Positions 1-6,009 of a stretch of 7,394 nucleotides of DNA are shown piece after piece. Numbering within the stretch: the first letter of the stretch is position 1; each line of letters begins with the position of its first letter. Below the pieces are notes generated by a model that saw nothing but the letters and a program-made list of their open reading frames with translations, searched no databases and had not been told where the DNA came from. The stretch covers positions 1-7,394 of the forward strand of contig PHEM01000149.1 of NCBI GenBank assembly GCA_002842935.1, read 5' to 3'. The stretch comes from Alphaproteobacteria bacterium HGW-Alphaproteobacteria-13 (GTDB lineage: Bacteria > Pseudomonadota > Alphaproteobacteria > Sphingomonadales > Sphingomonadaceae). Both the position numbers and the translations under genes were made by a program.

Positions 1-451
1 CCAGCAGGAAGGGCAGCGTCGTCCCCGCGAAGGCGGGGACCGTTAGCGGCATGGCTCCAGCGGTCCCCGCCTTCGCGGGGACGACGACTCGCTGCACCAT
101 CCACGCCCCTCCGGCCGCGAGCGCGGGAAAGACGGCGAGATAGAACGACAGCAGCACGACCGCGACCCAGCCGAGCCATGCGGGCATCGCCGCCTGATAG
201 GTGAAGGCGGTGGCGATCCAGTTCAGCCCCAGCGCGAAATGGCCGACGCCGAACGCCCAGCCGACGCCGATCGCGCGGCGCGCACTGGCACCGCGCGCGA
301 CCAGCGCCATCCAGCCCGCGAACGCCAGCAAGGTCAGCGGCCAGAGGTGAAGCGGCGCGAACCCGGTCGCGGAGACGAGACCGAGCAGCAGCGCGGCGGA
401 TTTCGGCCGACGCGCGGCCAGAGCGGCGATGCGGGAGGAAAGCCTGGTCAC
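1..451 (-). CDS. lnt: Apolipoprotein N-acyltransferase, N-terminal part (partial at left edge)
   Basis: Lnt is an inner-membrane enzyme that N-acylates the N-terminal cysteine of lipoproteins, the last step of lipoprotein maturation. Only the first 150 residues lie in the window; the catalytic nitrilase-like domain would lie beyond the left edge. What is visible is a string of hydrophobic segments: about residues 19-33 (LLLGLVSATGFAP), 38-52, 61-83 (ending LNWIATAF) and 92-119. The order and wording (ATGFAPLHLWPL, GLNWIATAFTY) fit the N-terminal membrane domain of the family. I chose the GTG at 451-449 because AAGG lies about 8 bases upstream and no ATG is available. The frame stays open further upstream, so the start is not certain. 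Residues about 122-145 are encoded by a palindromic repeat inserted in frame (VVPAKAGT and VPAFAGTT), which should lie in a loop between membrane helices. The gene is divergent from the LOG-family gene. Family identity is fairly sure; integrity beyond the edge cannot be seen. Confidence 0.82.
   Translation of the reverse strand, partial: MTRLSSRIAALAARRPKSAALLLGLVSATGFAPLHLWPLTLLAFAGWMALVARGASARRAIGVGWAFGVGHFALGLNWIATAFTYQAAMPAWLGWVAVVLLSFYLAVFPALAAGGAWMVQRVVVPAKAGTAGAMPLTVPAFAGTTLPFLL
17..86. repeat. Palindromic repeat element, two 26-bp inverted arms
   Basis: Positions 17-42 and 61-86 are perfect reverse complements (26 bp each) around an 18-base loop. Each arm also holds its own small palindrome: GTCCCCGC and GCGGGGAC around four bases, at 21-40 and 63-82. 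Just outside, GCAGCG (13-18) can pair with CGCTGC (90-95) if a few bases bulge. I recall this GTCCCCGC/GCGGGGAC motif as a high-copy intergenic repeat in sphingomonads and some other Alphaproteobacteria. Here it lies inside the lnt reading frame and carries no stop codon in that frame. Confidence 0.85.
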
Positions 452-511
452 GGGCGCTGCCTTAGCCGCGCGCCGCGCGGGTCGCCAGAGCCTATATCGC
501 CGGGGATGCGC

Positions 512-537
512 TTGCCGGGACGCCGCTCTTCCGGCAA
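512..537. promoter_or_regulatory. Inverted repeat in the lnt / LOG divergent gap (possible operator or leader hairpin)
   Basis: TTGCCGG (512-518) and CCGGCAA (531-537) form a 7-bp inverted repeat with a 12-base spacer. It lies about 30 bases upstream of the LOG-family start codon, in the 115-base gap between two divergent genes. It could be a protein-binding site or a hairpin in the LOG leader. I see no convincing -35/-10 pair in this gap, so the role is a guess. Confidence 0.25.
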
Positions 538-566
538 AGGGGGCGGGATTTGAAAGCATTGGAACG

Positions 567-1148
567 ATGAAGCGCCTTGCCGTCTATTGCGGGTCCGCGA
601 CTCCCGCCGATCCCATCTATATCGAGACCGCGCGCCATGTCGGCCGCACCCTGGCCGCGCGCGGGATCGGCGTCGTCTATGGCGGCGGGCGCCTGGGACT
701 GATGGGCGCCGTCGCCGACAGCGCGCTGGCGGCGGGCGGCGAAGTGATCGGCGTGATTCCCGACGCGCTCGTCGAAACCGAAGCCGCGCACCGGAACCTG
801 ACCGAGCTGCATGTCGTATCGGGGATGCACGAGCGCAAGCGCCTGTTCACGGACCTGTCCGACGGTTTCCTGACCATCCCCGGCGGCGTCGGCACGATGG
901 ACGAGCTGTGGGAAGCGATCAGCTGGGCGCAGCTCGGCTATCACCGCAAGCCGGTGGGGCTGCTCAATGCGGCGGGTTTCTATAACGACCTGATCGCCTT
1001 CAACCGCCGGATGGTCGACACCGGCTTCATCCGTCCCGCCCATGCCGCGATCATGATCGTCGATGCCGGTATCGACGAACTGCTCGACAAGATGGCGGAT
1101 TACCGGCCGCACGAGCCGATCTTTGCGATGAAGGCCGACGATCTGTGA
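567..1148 (+). CDS. LOG-family protein (nucleoside 5'-monophosphate phosphoribohydrolase type)
   Basis: LOG proteins hydrolyse the N-glycosidic bond of nucleoside 5'-monophosphates. In plants and some bacteria the substrate is a cytokinin ribotide, giving free cytokinin; many bacterial members instead act on AMP or other nucleotides, or have no known substrate. This 193-residue protein is full length for the family. It shows a Rossmann-like start (residues 3-10, LAVYCGSA), YGGGRLGLMG at 38-47, MHERK at 87-91, and the family signature PGGVGTMDE at 105-113, which carries the phosphate-binding loop and catalytic Glu113. I chose the ATG at 567, where the conserved N-terminus (MKRLAVYCGS) begins; an open extension back to 429 has no family similarity and overlaps the start of lnt. 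The ribosome site is weak (GAAAG at 552-556 or GGAA at 561-564). It is a cytoplasmic protein, divergent from lnt and convergent with the acyl-CoA synthetase gene, probably transcribed alone. The exact substrate is unknown. Confidence 0.92.
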   Translation: MKRLAVYCGSATPADPIYIETARHVGRTLAARGIGVVYGGGRLGLMGAVADSALAAGGEVIGVIPDALVETEAAHRNLTELHVVSGMHERKRLFTDLSDGFLTIPGGVGTMDELWEAISWAQLGYHRKPVGLLNAAGFYNDLIAFNRRMVDTGFIRPAHAAIMIVDAGIDELLDKMADYRPHEPIFAMKADDL

Positions 1149-1166
1149 GGGCGGAGACTCTCTAGG

Positions 1167-1250
1167 TCCGTTCGTGTCGAGCGAAGTCGAGACACCCATC
1201 AGTGTAGCGCCCTGCCGATGGGTGTCTCGACTTCGCTCGACACGAACGGA
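1167..1250. repeat. Perfect 34-bp inverted repeat between convergent genes; candidate two-way terminator
   Basis: Positions 1167-1200 and 1217-1250 are perfect reverse complements over 34 bp, separated by a 16-base loop. The element begins 18 bases after the LOG stop codon and ends 25 bases short of the acyl-CoA synthetase stop on the other strand, so it lies between two converging transcripts. RNA from either strand would form a very long hairpin. There is no T-tract after either arm, so it is not a standard intrinsic terminator. I recall the core (TTCGTGTCGAGCGAAGTCGA and its complement) as a common intergenic repeat in sphingomonad genomes. It may block transcript read-through or protect 3' ends. 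Confidence 0.85.
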
Positions 1251-1251
1251 T

Positions 1252-1269
1252 ACGAGGTCAAATCCTCGT
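1252..1269 (-). terminator. Small hairpin just past the acyl-CoA synthetase stop
   Basis: ACGAGG (1252-1257) and CCTCGT (1264-1269) form a 6-bp stem with a 6-base loop. On the minus strand this hairpin starts six bases after the TAG stop of the acyl-CoA synthetase gene and sits immediately before the 34-bp inverted repeat. No U-tract follows, so any termination would be weak or need a factor. Confidence 0.3.
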
Positions 1270-1275
1270 CGCGCC

Positions 1276-2808
1276 CTACCCCGCGTGGGCGTCGCGCAGT
1301 TCGCGTTTCAGCACCTTGCCGATCGGGCTGCGCGGCAGTTCGTCCACCACCCTGATCGCGCTCAGCCGCTGCGTCTTGCCGACCTTGGCGTTGCAGTCGG
1401 CGCGCACCGCCTCGGCATCGGCGCCGGGTTTCAGGACGACGAAGGCGACGGGGGTCTCGCCCCATTCCTCGCTGGGCATGCCGACCACGGCGGCCTCGAC
1501 GACGCGATCGTCGGCCAGCAGGATCGCTTCTAGATCGCTGGGGAAGATGTTGAAGCCGCCGGAGATGATCATGTCCTTCGCACGGTCCATCAGCGTCAGG
1601 AAACCATCCTCGTCGAAACGGCCGATGTCGCCGTGGCGATAATAGAGATTCCCTTGCCCATCGTGCCAGTGCATCGCCTTGGTGGCGTCGGGCCGGTTGT
1701 TGTAACCCGTCATCATCGCGGGGCTTCGCCCGACGATCTCGCCGGCCGCGCCTTGCGGCAGTTCCTTGCCGTCCTCGTCGATCACCTTGGCGATATGGCC
1801 GGGCGCGGGACGGCCGACCGTGTGCAGCTTGTCGGGATATTTATGCGCTTCCAGCAGGAAGGTCGCGCCTCCTTCGGTCATGCCGTATATTTCGATCAGC
1901 CCGCCGGGCCAGCGCTTCAGCACGTCGGCCTTCAGTGCCGCCGGGAAAGGAGCCGATGTGCAATATTTCATGACGAAGCTGTCGAGGTCGAACCTGTCGA
2001 AATCGCCCTGCGCCATGATGCGGCGATATTGCACGGGCACCAGCATCGTGTTGGTCGCGCGCTCGCGCTGGGCAAGCTCCAGAAAGCCGTGGGCGTCGAA
2101 TTTCTTCATCAGCACGATCTGCCCGCCGGACCCGATCGTGGGCAGGAAGCTCGCCATCGTCGTGTTCGAATAGAGCGGCGTCGACAGGATCGTCACGGCG
2201 GCGGGACCATAAGCGGGCGCGCCGCGCTGGATATGCTGCCAGCGCATCGCGTGGCTGTGGACGATGCCCTTGGGCGTGCCCGTCGTGCCCGACGAATAGA
2301 TGATGTTGAACCCGTCGAGCGGGTCGATGGCGACGGGTTCGGGCCGCGCGCCTTCGGCGGCGATCCACTGGCCCAGCGGGACGCCGACGTCGCTGCCGTC
2401 CATGGCGATGCGGTCGCGCGCCGCGACATGCTGTCCGGCGAGGCTCGCGGCGGCGGCGCTGTCGAGGAACAGATGGCGCGCGCCGGTGTCGGCGATCATC
2501 GCCGCCATCTGCTCGCCCGTCGCGCTGTTGGTGATCAGGCCCGCGACGCCGCCCGCACGCAGCGTGCCGAGGATGGCCGCCACTTGCTCGACGCTGTTGA
2601 GACCCGCGATCGCCGTGCGGTCGCCCTTGCCGAACCCGTCGTGTTGCAGGCGGGCGGCGATCCGGTCCATCAGTCCATCGAGTTCGGCCCATGTCAGCCG
2701 CCGCGCCGGGTCGGCGGCCGCGATGGCGTCGGGGCGCTCGGCCGCATGGGCGCGGGCCAGGTCGGGAAGAGTCGCGAAATCGCTGGCGAGAAGATCGGCA
2801 CTGGTCAT
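1276..2808 (-). CDS. Acyl-CoA synthetase (AMP-forming, class I adenylate-forming family)
   Basis: The enzyme activates a carboxylic acid with ATP to an acyl-adenylate and then forms the CoA thioester. The 510-residue length is normal. The family motifs are intact and in order: the ATP phosphate loop YSSGTTGTPKG at 171-181, YGMTE at 308-312, the ribose-binding Asp394 in HGDIGRFDEDG, Arg409 in LMDRAKDMIISGG, and the C-terminal catalytic Lys498 in PRSPIGKVLKREL. No signal peptide or membrane segment is seen, so it is cytoplasmic. The ATG at 2808-2806 is used because the conserved N-terminal domain begins soon after; the ribosome site is poor. It is divergent from the three-gene operon at 2931-5910, which starts with another ligase of the same superfamily. 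Both carry a shared VLMKKFD stretch (here 232-238), suggesting distant paralogy. Shared control from the 122-base gap is likely. The substrate could be a medium- or long-chain fatty acid, an aromatic acid or another acid; motifs alone do not decide. Confidence 0.93.
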   Translation of the reverse strand: MTSADLLASDFATLPDLARAHAAERPDAIAAADPARRLTWAELDGLMDRIAARLQHDGFGKGDRTAIAGLNSVEQVAAILGTLRAGGVAGLITNSATGEQMAAMIADTGARHLFLDSAAAASLAGQHVAARDRIAMDGSDVGVPLGQWIAAEGARPEPVAIDPLDGFNIIYSSGTTGTPKGIVHSHAMRWQHIQRGAPAYGPAAVTILSTPLYSNTTMASFLPTIGSGGQIVLMKKFDAHGFLELAQRERATNTMLVPVQYRRIMAQGDFDRFDLDSFVMKYCTSAPFPAALKADVLKRWPGGLIEIYGMTEGGATFLLEAHKYPDKLHTVGRPAPGHIAKVIDEDGKELPQGAAGEIVGRSPAMMTGYNNRPDATKAMHWHDGQGNLYYRHGDIGRFDEDGFLTLMDRAKDMIISGGFNIFPSDLEAILLADDRVVEAAVVGMPSEEWGETPVAFVVLKPGADAEAVRADCNAKVGKTQRLSAIRVVDELPRSPIGKVLKRELRDAHAG

Positions 2809-2877
2809 GGCCGACTCGTTAGCACAGCGGCGGGGCGGCGCAAGGAGGGGGCGCAGCTTGCTTGACCAATAGTTTCC

Positions 2878-2897
2878 GTCCGCTACTCATCACGGAC
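2878..2897. promoter_or_regulatory. Inverted repeat in the divergent ligase gap (candidate operator)
   Basis: GTCCG (2878-2882) and CGGAC (2893-2897) form an inverted repeat with 10 bases between them. It lies in the 122-base gap between two divergent acyl-CoA synthetase genes, about 33 bases before the plus-strand start codon. A near-consensus -35 (TTGACC at 2862-2867) is just upstream, but the -10 at the right distance (TACTCA, 2884-2889, 16-base spacer) is poor. If that promoter is real, the repeat overlaps its -10 and would suit a repressor. This is inference from position only. Confidence 0.3.
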
Positions 2898-2916
2898 ATA
2901 AAGAAACATCTAGACC

Positions 2917-2926
2917 GGAGAGGAAG
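2917..2926 (+). promoter_or_regulatory. Ribosome binding site fixing the start of the second acyl-CoA synthetase
   Basis: The purine run GGAGAGGAAG, with AGGA six bases before the ATG at 2931, is a strong Shine-Dalgarno sequence. It supports the ATG at 2931 over the TTG at 2862, which would add 23 residues with no family similarity. Confidence 0.75.
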
Positions 2927-2930
2927 CCCG

Positions 2931-4481
2931 ATGCATCCGTCTGTCCACGCCAGCACACATCCCGACAAGGCCGCCGTCATCGTTGCCGAAACCGGCGAGA
3001 CGATCAGCTTTGGCGCGCTGGATGCCGCCTCGAACCGGGCGGCTCAGCTTTTCCGGGCGCATGGGCTGGGGCATGAGGATGTCGTCGCCTTCATGCTCGA
3101 CAACACGCCGCATTATTACGGGCTGACGTGGGGGGCGCAGCGCGCGGGGCTGCGCTATGTCTGCATCTCGTCGCGGCTGACGCAGGACGAGACCGACTAT
3201 ATCCTCGAAAATTCGGGGGCGCAGATGCTGGTCGTATCCGCCAGCCTCGCCGCCGCCGCGCAGCAGCTTCAGACGCAGATCACGCGCTTCTCGATGGGCG
3301 GCGACATCCCCGGCTGGCCAAAGGTGGAAGAGGCGATGGCCGCGATGCCCGCGACGCGAATCGCCGACGAGCGCGCGGGCGTCGACATGCTCTATTCGTC
3401 CGGCACCACCGGGCGGCCCAAGGGCGTGCGCATGCCCTTGCCCGAAGAACCGGCGATCGACGCCACGAACAATCTGATCGAACTGGCGAAGCTGGCGTTC
3501 GGGCTGAACGCCGACACCGTCTATCTGTCGCCCGCGCCGCTCTATCACGCCGCGCCGCTGCGCTGGTCGATGACGGTGCAGCGCCTCGGCGGAACGGTGG
3601 TGCTGATGAAGAAATTCGATCCGGAAGGCGCGCTGGCGGCAATCCAGCATTATCGCTGCAACGCCGCGCAATTCGTGCCGACGCATTTCGTGCGGATGCT
3701 GAAACTGCCGGACGAGGTGCGCGCGCAATATGACGTGACGTCGATGAAATGTGCGATCCACGCCGCCGCGCCGTGCCCGGTCCCCGTCAAGGAGGCGATG
3801 ATCGACTGGTGGGGACCCGTGCTCTTCGAATATTATGCGGGTTCCGAAGGCAATGGCATGACCTTTGCGACCAGTCCCGACTGGCTGGCGCACAAGGGTA
3901 CGGTCGGGCGGGCGATCAGCGGCACGCTGCACATCGTCGGCGAGGATAATGAGACGGAATTGCCGCCGCGCCAGGAAGGCACGGTCTTCTTCGAAAGCGA
4001 CATGGTCTTCGAATATCACGACGATCCCGAAAAGACCGCGTCGAGCCGCAATTCGAAGGGCTGGTCGACGCTGGGCGACGTGGGCTGGGTCGATGAAGAG
4101 GGTTTCCTCTATCTGACCGACCGCAAGAGCTTCATGATCATCTCGGGCGGGGTGAACATCTATCCGCAGGAGATCGAGAATCATCTCGTCACCCACCCCC
4201 GGGTCGCGGATGTCGCCGTGATCGGCGGCCCGCACGAGGAAATGGGCGAGGAAGTGATCGCGGTCGTCCAGCCCGCCGACATGGCCGACGCGACCGACGC
4301 CTTCCGCGACGAACTGGGTGCCTATGCGCGCGAGAAACTGTCGGGCGTGAAAGTGCCGCGCCGCATCGATTTCATGGAGGCGCTGCCGCGTCACGACACG
4401 GGCAAGCTCTACAAGCGGCTGCTGCGCGACCAATATTGGGAAAAGGCGAAGACGGGGACGGGGATTGGGACGGGGAATTGA
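2931..4481 (+). CDS. Acyl-CoA synthetase (AMP-forming), first gene of a catabolic operon
   Basis: This is a second ATP-dependent carboxylate-CoA ligase, 516 residues from the chosen start. Motifs in order are YSSGTTGRPKG at 155-165, YYAGSEG at 301-307 (a variant of the usual YGxTE that keeps the Glu), Asp383 in LGDVGWVDEEGF, Arg398 in LTDRKSFMIISGG, and catalytic Lys492 in RHDTGKLYKR. The N-terminus is short compared with long-chain fatty acyl-CoA ligases. No membrane segment is seen, so it is cytoplasmic. The last ten residues (KTGTGIGTGN) are low-complexity, encoded by a G-rich repeat, and lie beyond the normal end of the fold. The next gene begins two bases after the stop, so the two are translationally linked. 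It is divergent from the other ligase and shares the VLMKKFD stretch (224-230). Neighbouring isomerase-like and crotonase genes point to degradation of an acid through CoA intermediates; the acid itself is not identifiable here. Confidence 0.93.
   Translation: MHPSVHASTHPDKAAVIVAETGETISFGALDAASNRAAQLFRAHGLGHEDVVAFMLDNTPHYYGLTWGAQRAGLRYVCISSRLTQDETDYILENSGAQMLVVSASLAAAAQQLQTQITRFSMGGDIPGWPKVEEAMAAMPATRIADERAGVDMLYSSGTTGRPKGVRMPLPEEPAIDATNNLIELAKLAFGLNADTVYLSPAPLYHAAPLRWSMTVQRLGGTVVLMKKFDPEGALAAIQHYRCNAAQFVPTHFVRMLKLPDEVRAQYDVTSMKCAIHAAAPCPVPVKEAMIDWWGPVLFEYYAGSEGNGMTFATSPDWLAHKGTVGRAISGTLHIVGEDNETELPPRQEGTVFFESDMVFEYHDDPEKTASSRNSKGWSTLGDVGWVDEEGFLYLTDRKSFMIISGGVNIYPQEIENHLVTHPRVADVAVIGGPHEEMGEEVIAVVQPADMADATDAFRDELGAYAREKLSGVKVPRRIDFMEALPRHDTGKLYKRLLRDQYWEKAKTGTGIGTGN
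4454..4475 (+). other. G-quadruplex motif at the ligase / isomerase-like gene junction
   Basis: Four runs of three or four G (4454-4457, 4460-4463, 4467-4469, 4472-4475) are separated by loops of 2, 3 and 2 bases. This meets the usual quadruplex rule. The runs are on the coding strand, so the mRNA would carry them. The last run (GGGGA, 8 bases before the ATG at 4484) is also the best ribosome binding site of the next gene. Whether it folds in the cell is unknown. Confidence 0.6.
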
Positions 4482-4483
4482 CC

Positions 4484-5095
4484 ATGGCCGCACGCGTTGA
4501 ATTCTTCTTCGACCTGTCCAGCCCATGGACCTGCCTTGCCTTCCACAACCTGCCCGGCGTGCTGGCGCGGACGGGGGCGAGCGCACGCTATCGGCCGATC
4601 CTGGTCGGCGGCGTGTTCAACGCCGTCAACCCCGCCGTCTATGCCGCGCGCGAGCAGGCCGGAAACCGGCGCATGGAGCATAGCTGGAAAGTGCTGAAGG
4701 ACTGGGCGCGGCTCGCGGGCGTGCCGATGAACTTCCCGTCGCAGTGGCACCCGGCGAAGAGCGTGCAGGCGATGCGTTTCGCCTGCGCGCTGGAGGAGGA
4801 TCAGGACGCGCTCGTCCGCTTCGCGCGCGCGGCCTTTGCCAGCTATTTCGACCGGCAGGAGAATCTCGACGATCCCGACGTGCTGCAAGCCGTCGCCGAG
4901 GCCGAGGGGCTGGACGGCGCGGGCGTTCGCGCGGCGGCGGGCACGGACGCCGTCAAGGCGCGGCTGCGCGCCAATACGGAGGAACTGGTCGAGCGCGGCG
5001 GCTATGGCTCGCCAACGATCTTCGTCGACGGTACGGACATGTATTTCGGCAACGACCAATTGCCGCTCGTCGAGGCGGCGCTGACAAAGGCTTGA
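4484..5095 (+). CDS. DsbA/GST-kappa family protein, 2-hydroxychromene-2-carboxylate isomerase-like
   Basis: The family adopts a thioredoxin fold with a helical insertion. The named member (NahD) is a glutathione-dependent isomerase of naphthalene breakdown; relatives include kappa-class glutathione transferases. The protein has 203 residues, normal for the family. The N-terminal motif FFFDLSSPWTCLA (7-19) places a serine (Ser13, in SSPW) where the isomerases and kappa GSTs have their glutathione-activating Ser. There is no CxxC, so it is not a disulfide oxidase. The C-terminal GGYGSPTIFVDGTDMYFGND supplies the cis-proline loop (SPT) and the typical ending. No signal peptide is seen, so it is cytoplasmic. 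The start is the ATG at 4484, two bases after the ligase stop; an upstream in-frame ATG at 4436 only adds the acidic, Gly-rich translation of the G-repeat. Located between a ligase and a crotonase, it probably acts on a pathway intermediate. Chromene carboxylate itself is not implied, since no naphthalene genes are visible. Confidence 0.85.
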   Translation: MAARVEFFFDLSSPWTCLAFHNLPGVLARTGASARYRPILVGGVFNAVNPAVYAAREQAGNRRMEHSWKVLKDWARLAGVPMNFPSQWHPAKSVQAMRFACALEEDQDALVRFARAAFASYFDRQENLDDPDVLQAVAEAEGLDGAGVRAAAGTDAVKARLRANTEELVERGGYGSPTIFVDGTDMYFGNDQLPLVEAALTKA

Positions 5096-5106
5096 AGGAT
5101 TCTCCC

Positions 5107-5910
5107 ATGAAGGACCGTATTTCGATCACCATGCTGGACGGCGGCATCGCCGACGTCCGCCTGATCCGCGCCGACAAGATGAACGCGCTCGACGCCGCCA
5201 TGTGGTCGGCGCTGATCGAGGCGATCGACGAGCTGAAGGCGAAGCCGGGCCTGCGCGTCGTGGTGCTGTCGGGCGAGGGGCGCGCCTTCTGCGCGGGTCT
5301 CGACCTGACGAGCCTGAGCGCCGAGCGCGATCCGGGCGCGAGCAGCGCGGGCGGGACGCTGTCGGAACGCACGCGCGGCGTCTGCAACAACCCCCAATAT
5401 GCCGCCTGGGGCTGGCGCGAACTGCCCGTGCCGGTGATCGCGGCGGTGCACGGCGTGGCGTTCGGTGCGGGTAGCCAGATCATGGCGGCGGCGGACATTC
5501 GCATCGTCCACCCCGACACGCGCATCGCGATCATGGAAATGCGCTGGGGCCTTGTCCCCGACGTCGCGGGCATGGCGCTGTGGCGCACGCAGGTCGCCGA
5601 CGATGTGCTGCGCGAACTGGTCTACACCAATCGCGAATTCAACGGATCGGAAGCGAAGGCGCTGGGCCTCGCCACCCATGTCTCCGACGATCCGCTGGCG
5701 AAGGCGATGGATCTGGCGCGCGTGATCGCCGACAAGAACCCCCACGCGATCCGCGGCGCCAAGCGCCTCTGCAACATGCTCGCCAACGCGACTGATCCCG
5801 AAATATTGCAGGCCGAAAGCGACGAGCAGGTGAAGGTCATCCGCACCCCGAACCAGATGGAGGCGGTGATGGCGGGGATGGAGAAACGGCGGCCGAATTT
5901 CGTGGATTGA
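5107..5910 (+). CDS. Crotonase-fold enoyl-CoA hydratase/isomerase family protein
   Basis: The protein has 267 residues, normal for a single-domain crotonase acting on acyl-CoA thioesters in the cytoplasm. The oxyanion-hole segments are present: GRAFCAGLD at 59-67 and HGVAFGAGSQ at 115-124. By my alignment, Glu144 (in IMEMRWGLVPD) matches the second catalytic Glu of hydratases. The first catalytic Glu is replaced by Gln124. Asp152 matches the catalytic Asp of dienoyl-CoA isomerases (family pattern ExxxGLxxD). This favours an isomerase or another variant reaction over plain hydration, though a whole subfamily with WGLVPD shares these residues and is usually just annotated enoyl-CoA hydratase. 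The start is well fixed by AAGGA at 5095-5099, seven bases before the ATG and overlapping the stop of the previous gene. It is the last gene of the three-gene operon; no clear terminator follows. Confidence 0.92.
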   Translation: MKDRISITMLDGGIADVRLIRADKMNALDAAMWSALIEAIDELKAKPGLRVVVLSGEGRAFCAGLDLTSLSAERDPGASSAGGTLSERTRGVCNNPQYAAWGWRELPVPVIAAVHGVAFGAGSQIMAAADIRIVHPDTRIAIMEMRWGLVPDVAGMALWRTQVADDVLRELVYTNREFNGSEAKALGLATHVSDDPLAKAMDLARVIADKNPHAIRGAKRLCNMLANATDPEILQAESDEQVKVIRTPNQMEAVMAGMEKRRPNFVD

Positions 5911-6009
5911 GGCTAGTGAGGATTGCTATAATTGCCGAGGATTTGGGGTTCGATGATCTGTAAAATCGCAAATTATGCTGCGTAGCCATTGCCTCAAAGT
6001 ATCAAGCCC

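Noticed and set aside
17..86. Two repeated GC-rich palindromes as the start of a CRISPR array
   Set aside because: There are only two copies, in inverted orientation, with a short loop and inside a coding gene; this is a palindromic element.
429..566. N-terminal extension of the LOG-family protein from an ATG at 429
   Set aside because: The extra 46 residues have no family similarity and overlap the start of lnt on the other strand; conserved sequence begins at 567.
1633..2865. A 410-residue open frame on the plus strand opposite the first acyl-CoA synthetase
   Set aside because: Same reason: composition is that of a shadow frame, and the minus-strand ligase is unambiguous.
2862..2930. TTG start at 2862 giving a 539-residue acyl-CoA synthetase
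   Set aside because: The TTG has a weaker context, while the ATG at 2931 has a strong GGAGAGGA ribosome site; the TTGACC there looks more like a promoter -35 box.
4436..4483. Earlier ATG at 4436 for the isomerase-like protein
   Set aside because: It would overlap the ligase gene by 46 bases and add only a low-complexity Gly/Asp-rich leader from the G-repeat; the family N-terminus starts at the ATG at 4484.
2910..4586. A 558-residue open frame on the minus strand opposite the second acyl-CoA synthetase
   Set aside because: It is Arg/His/Gly-rich with no recognisable motifs, as expected for an antisense frame of a high-GC gene; the plus-strand gene has every ligase motif.
5927..5932. Perfect TATAAT as a promoter -10 after the crotonase gene
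   Set aside because: The only -35-like sequence (TTGAGG at 5907-5912) is 14 bases away, too close; the 6010-6038 pair has ideal spacing and is nearer to higB.
5925..5979. Terminator hairpin after the crotonase gene from ATAATTGC and GCAAATTAT
   Set aside because: The arms need a bulge, the loop is long and no T-run follows; the stem would be weak.
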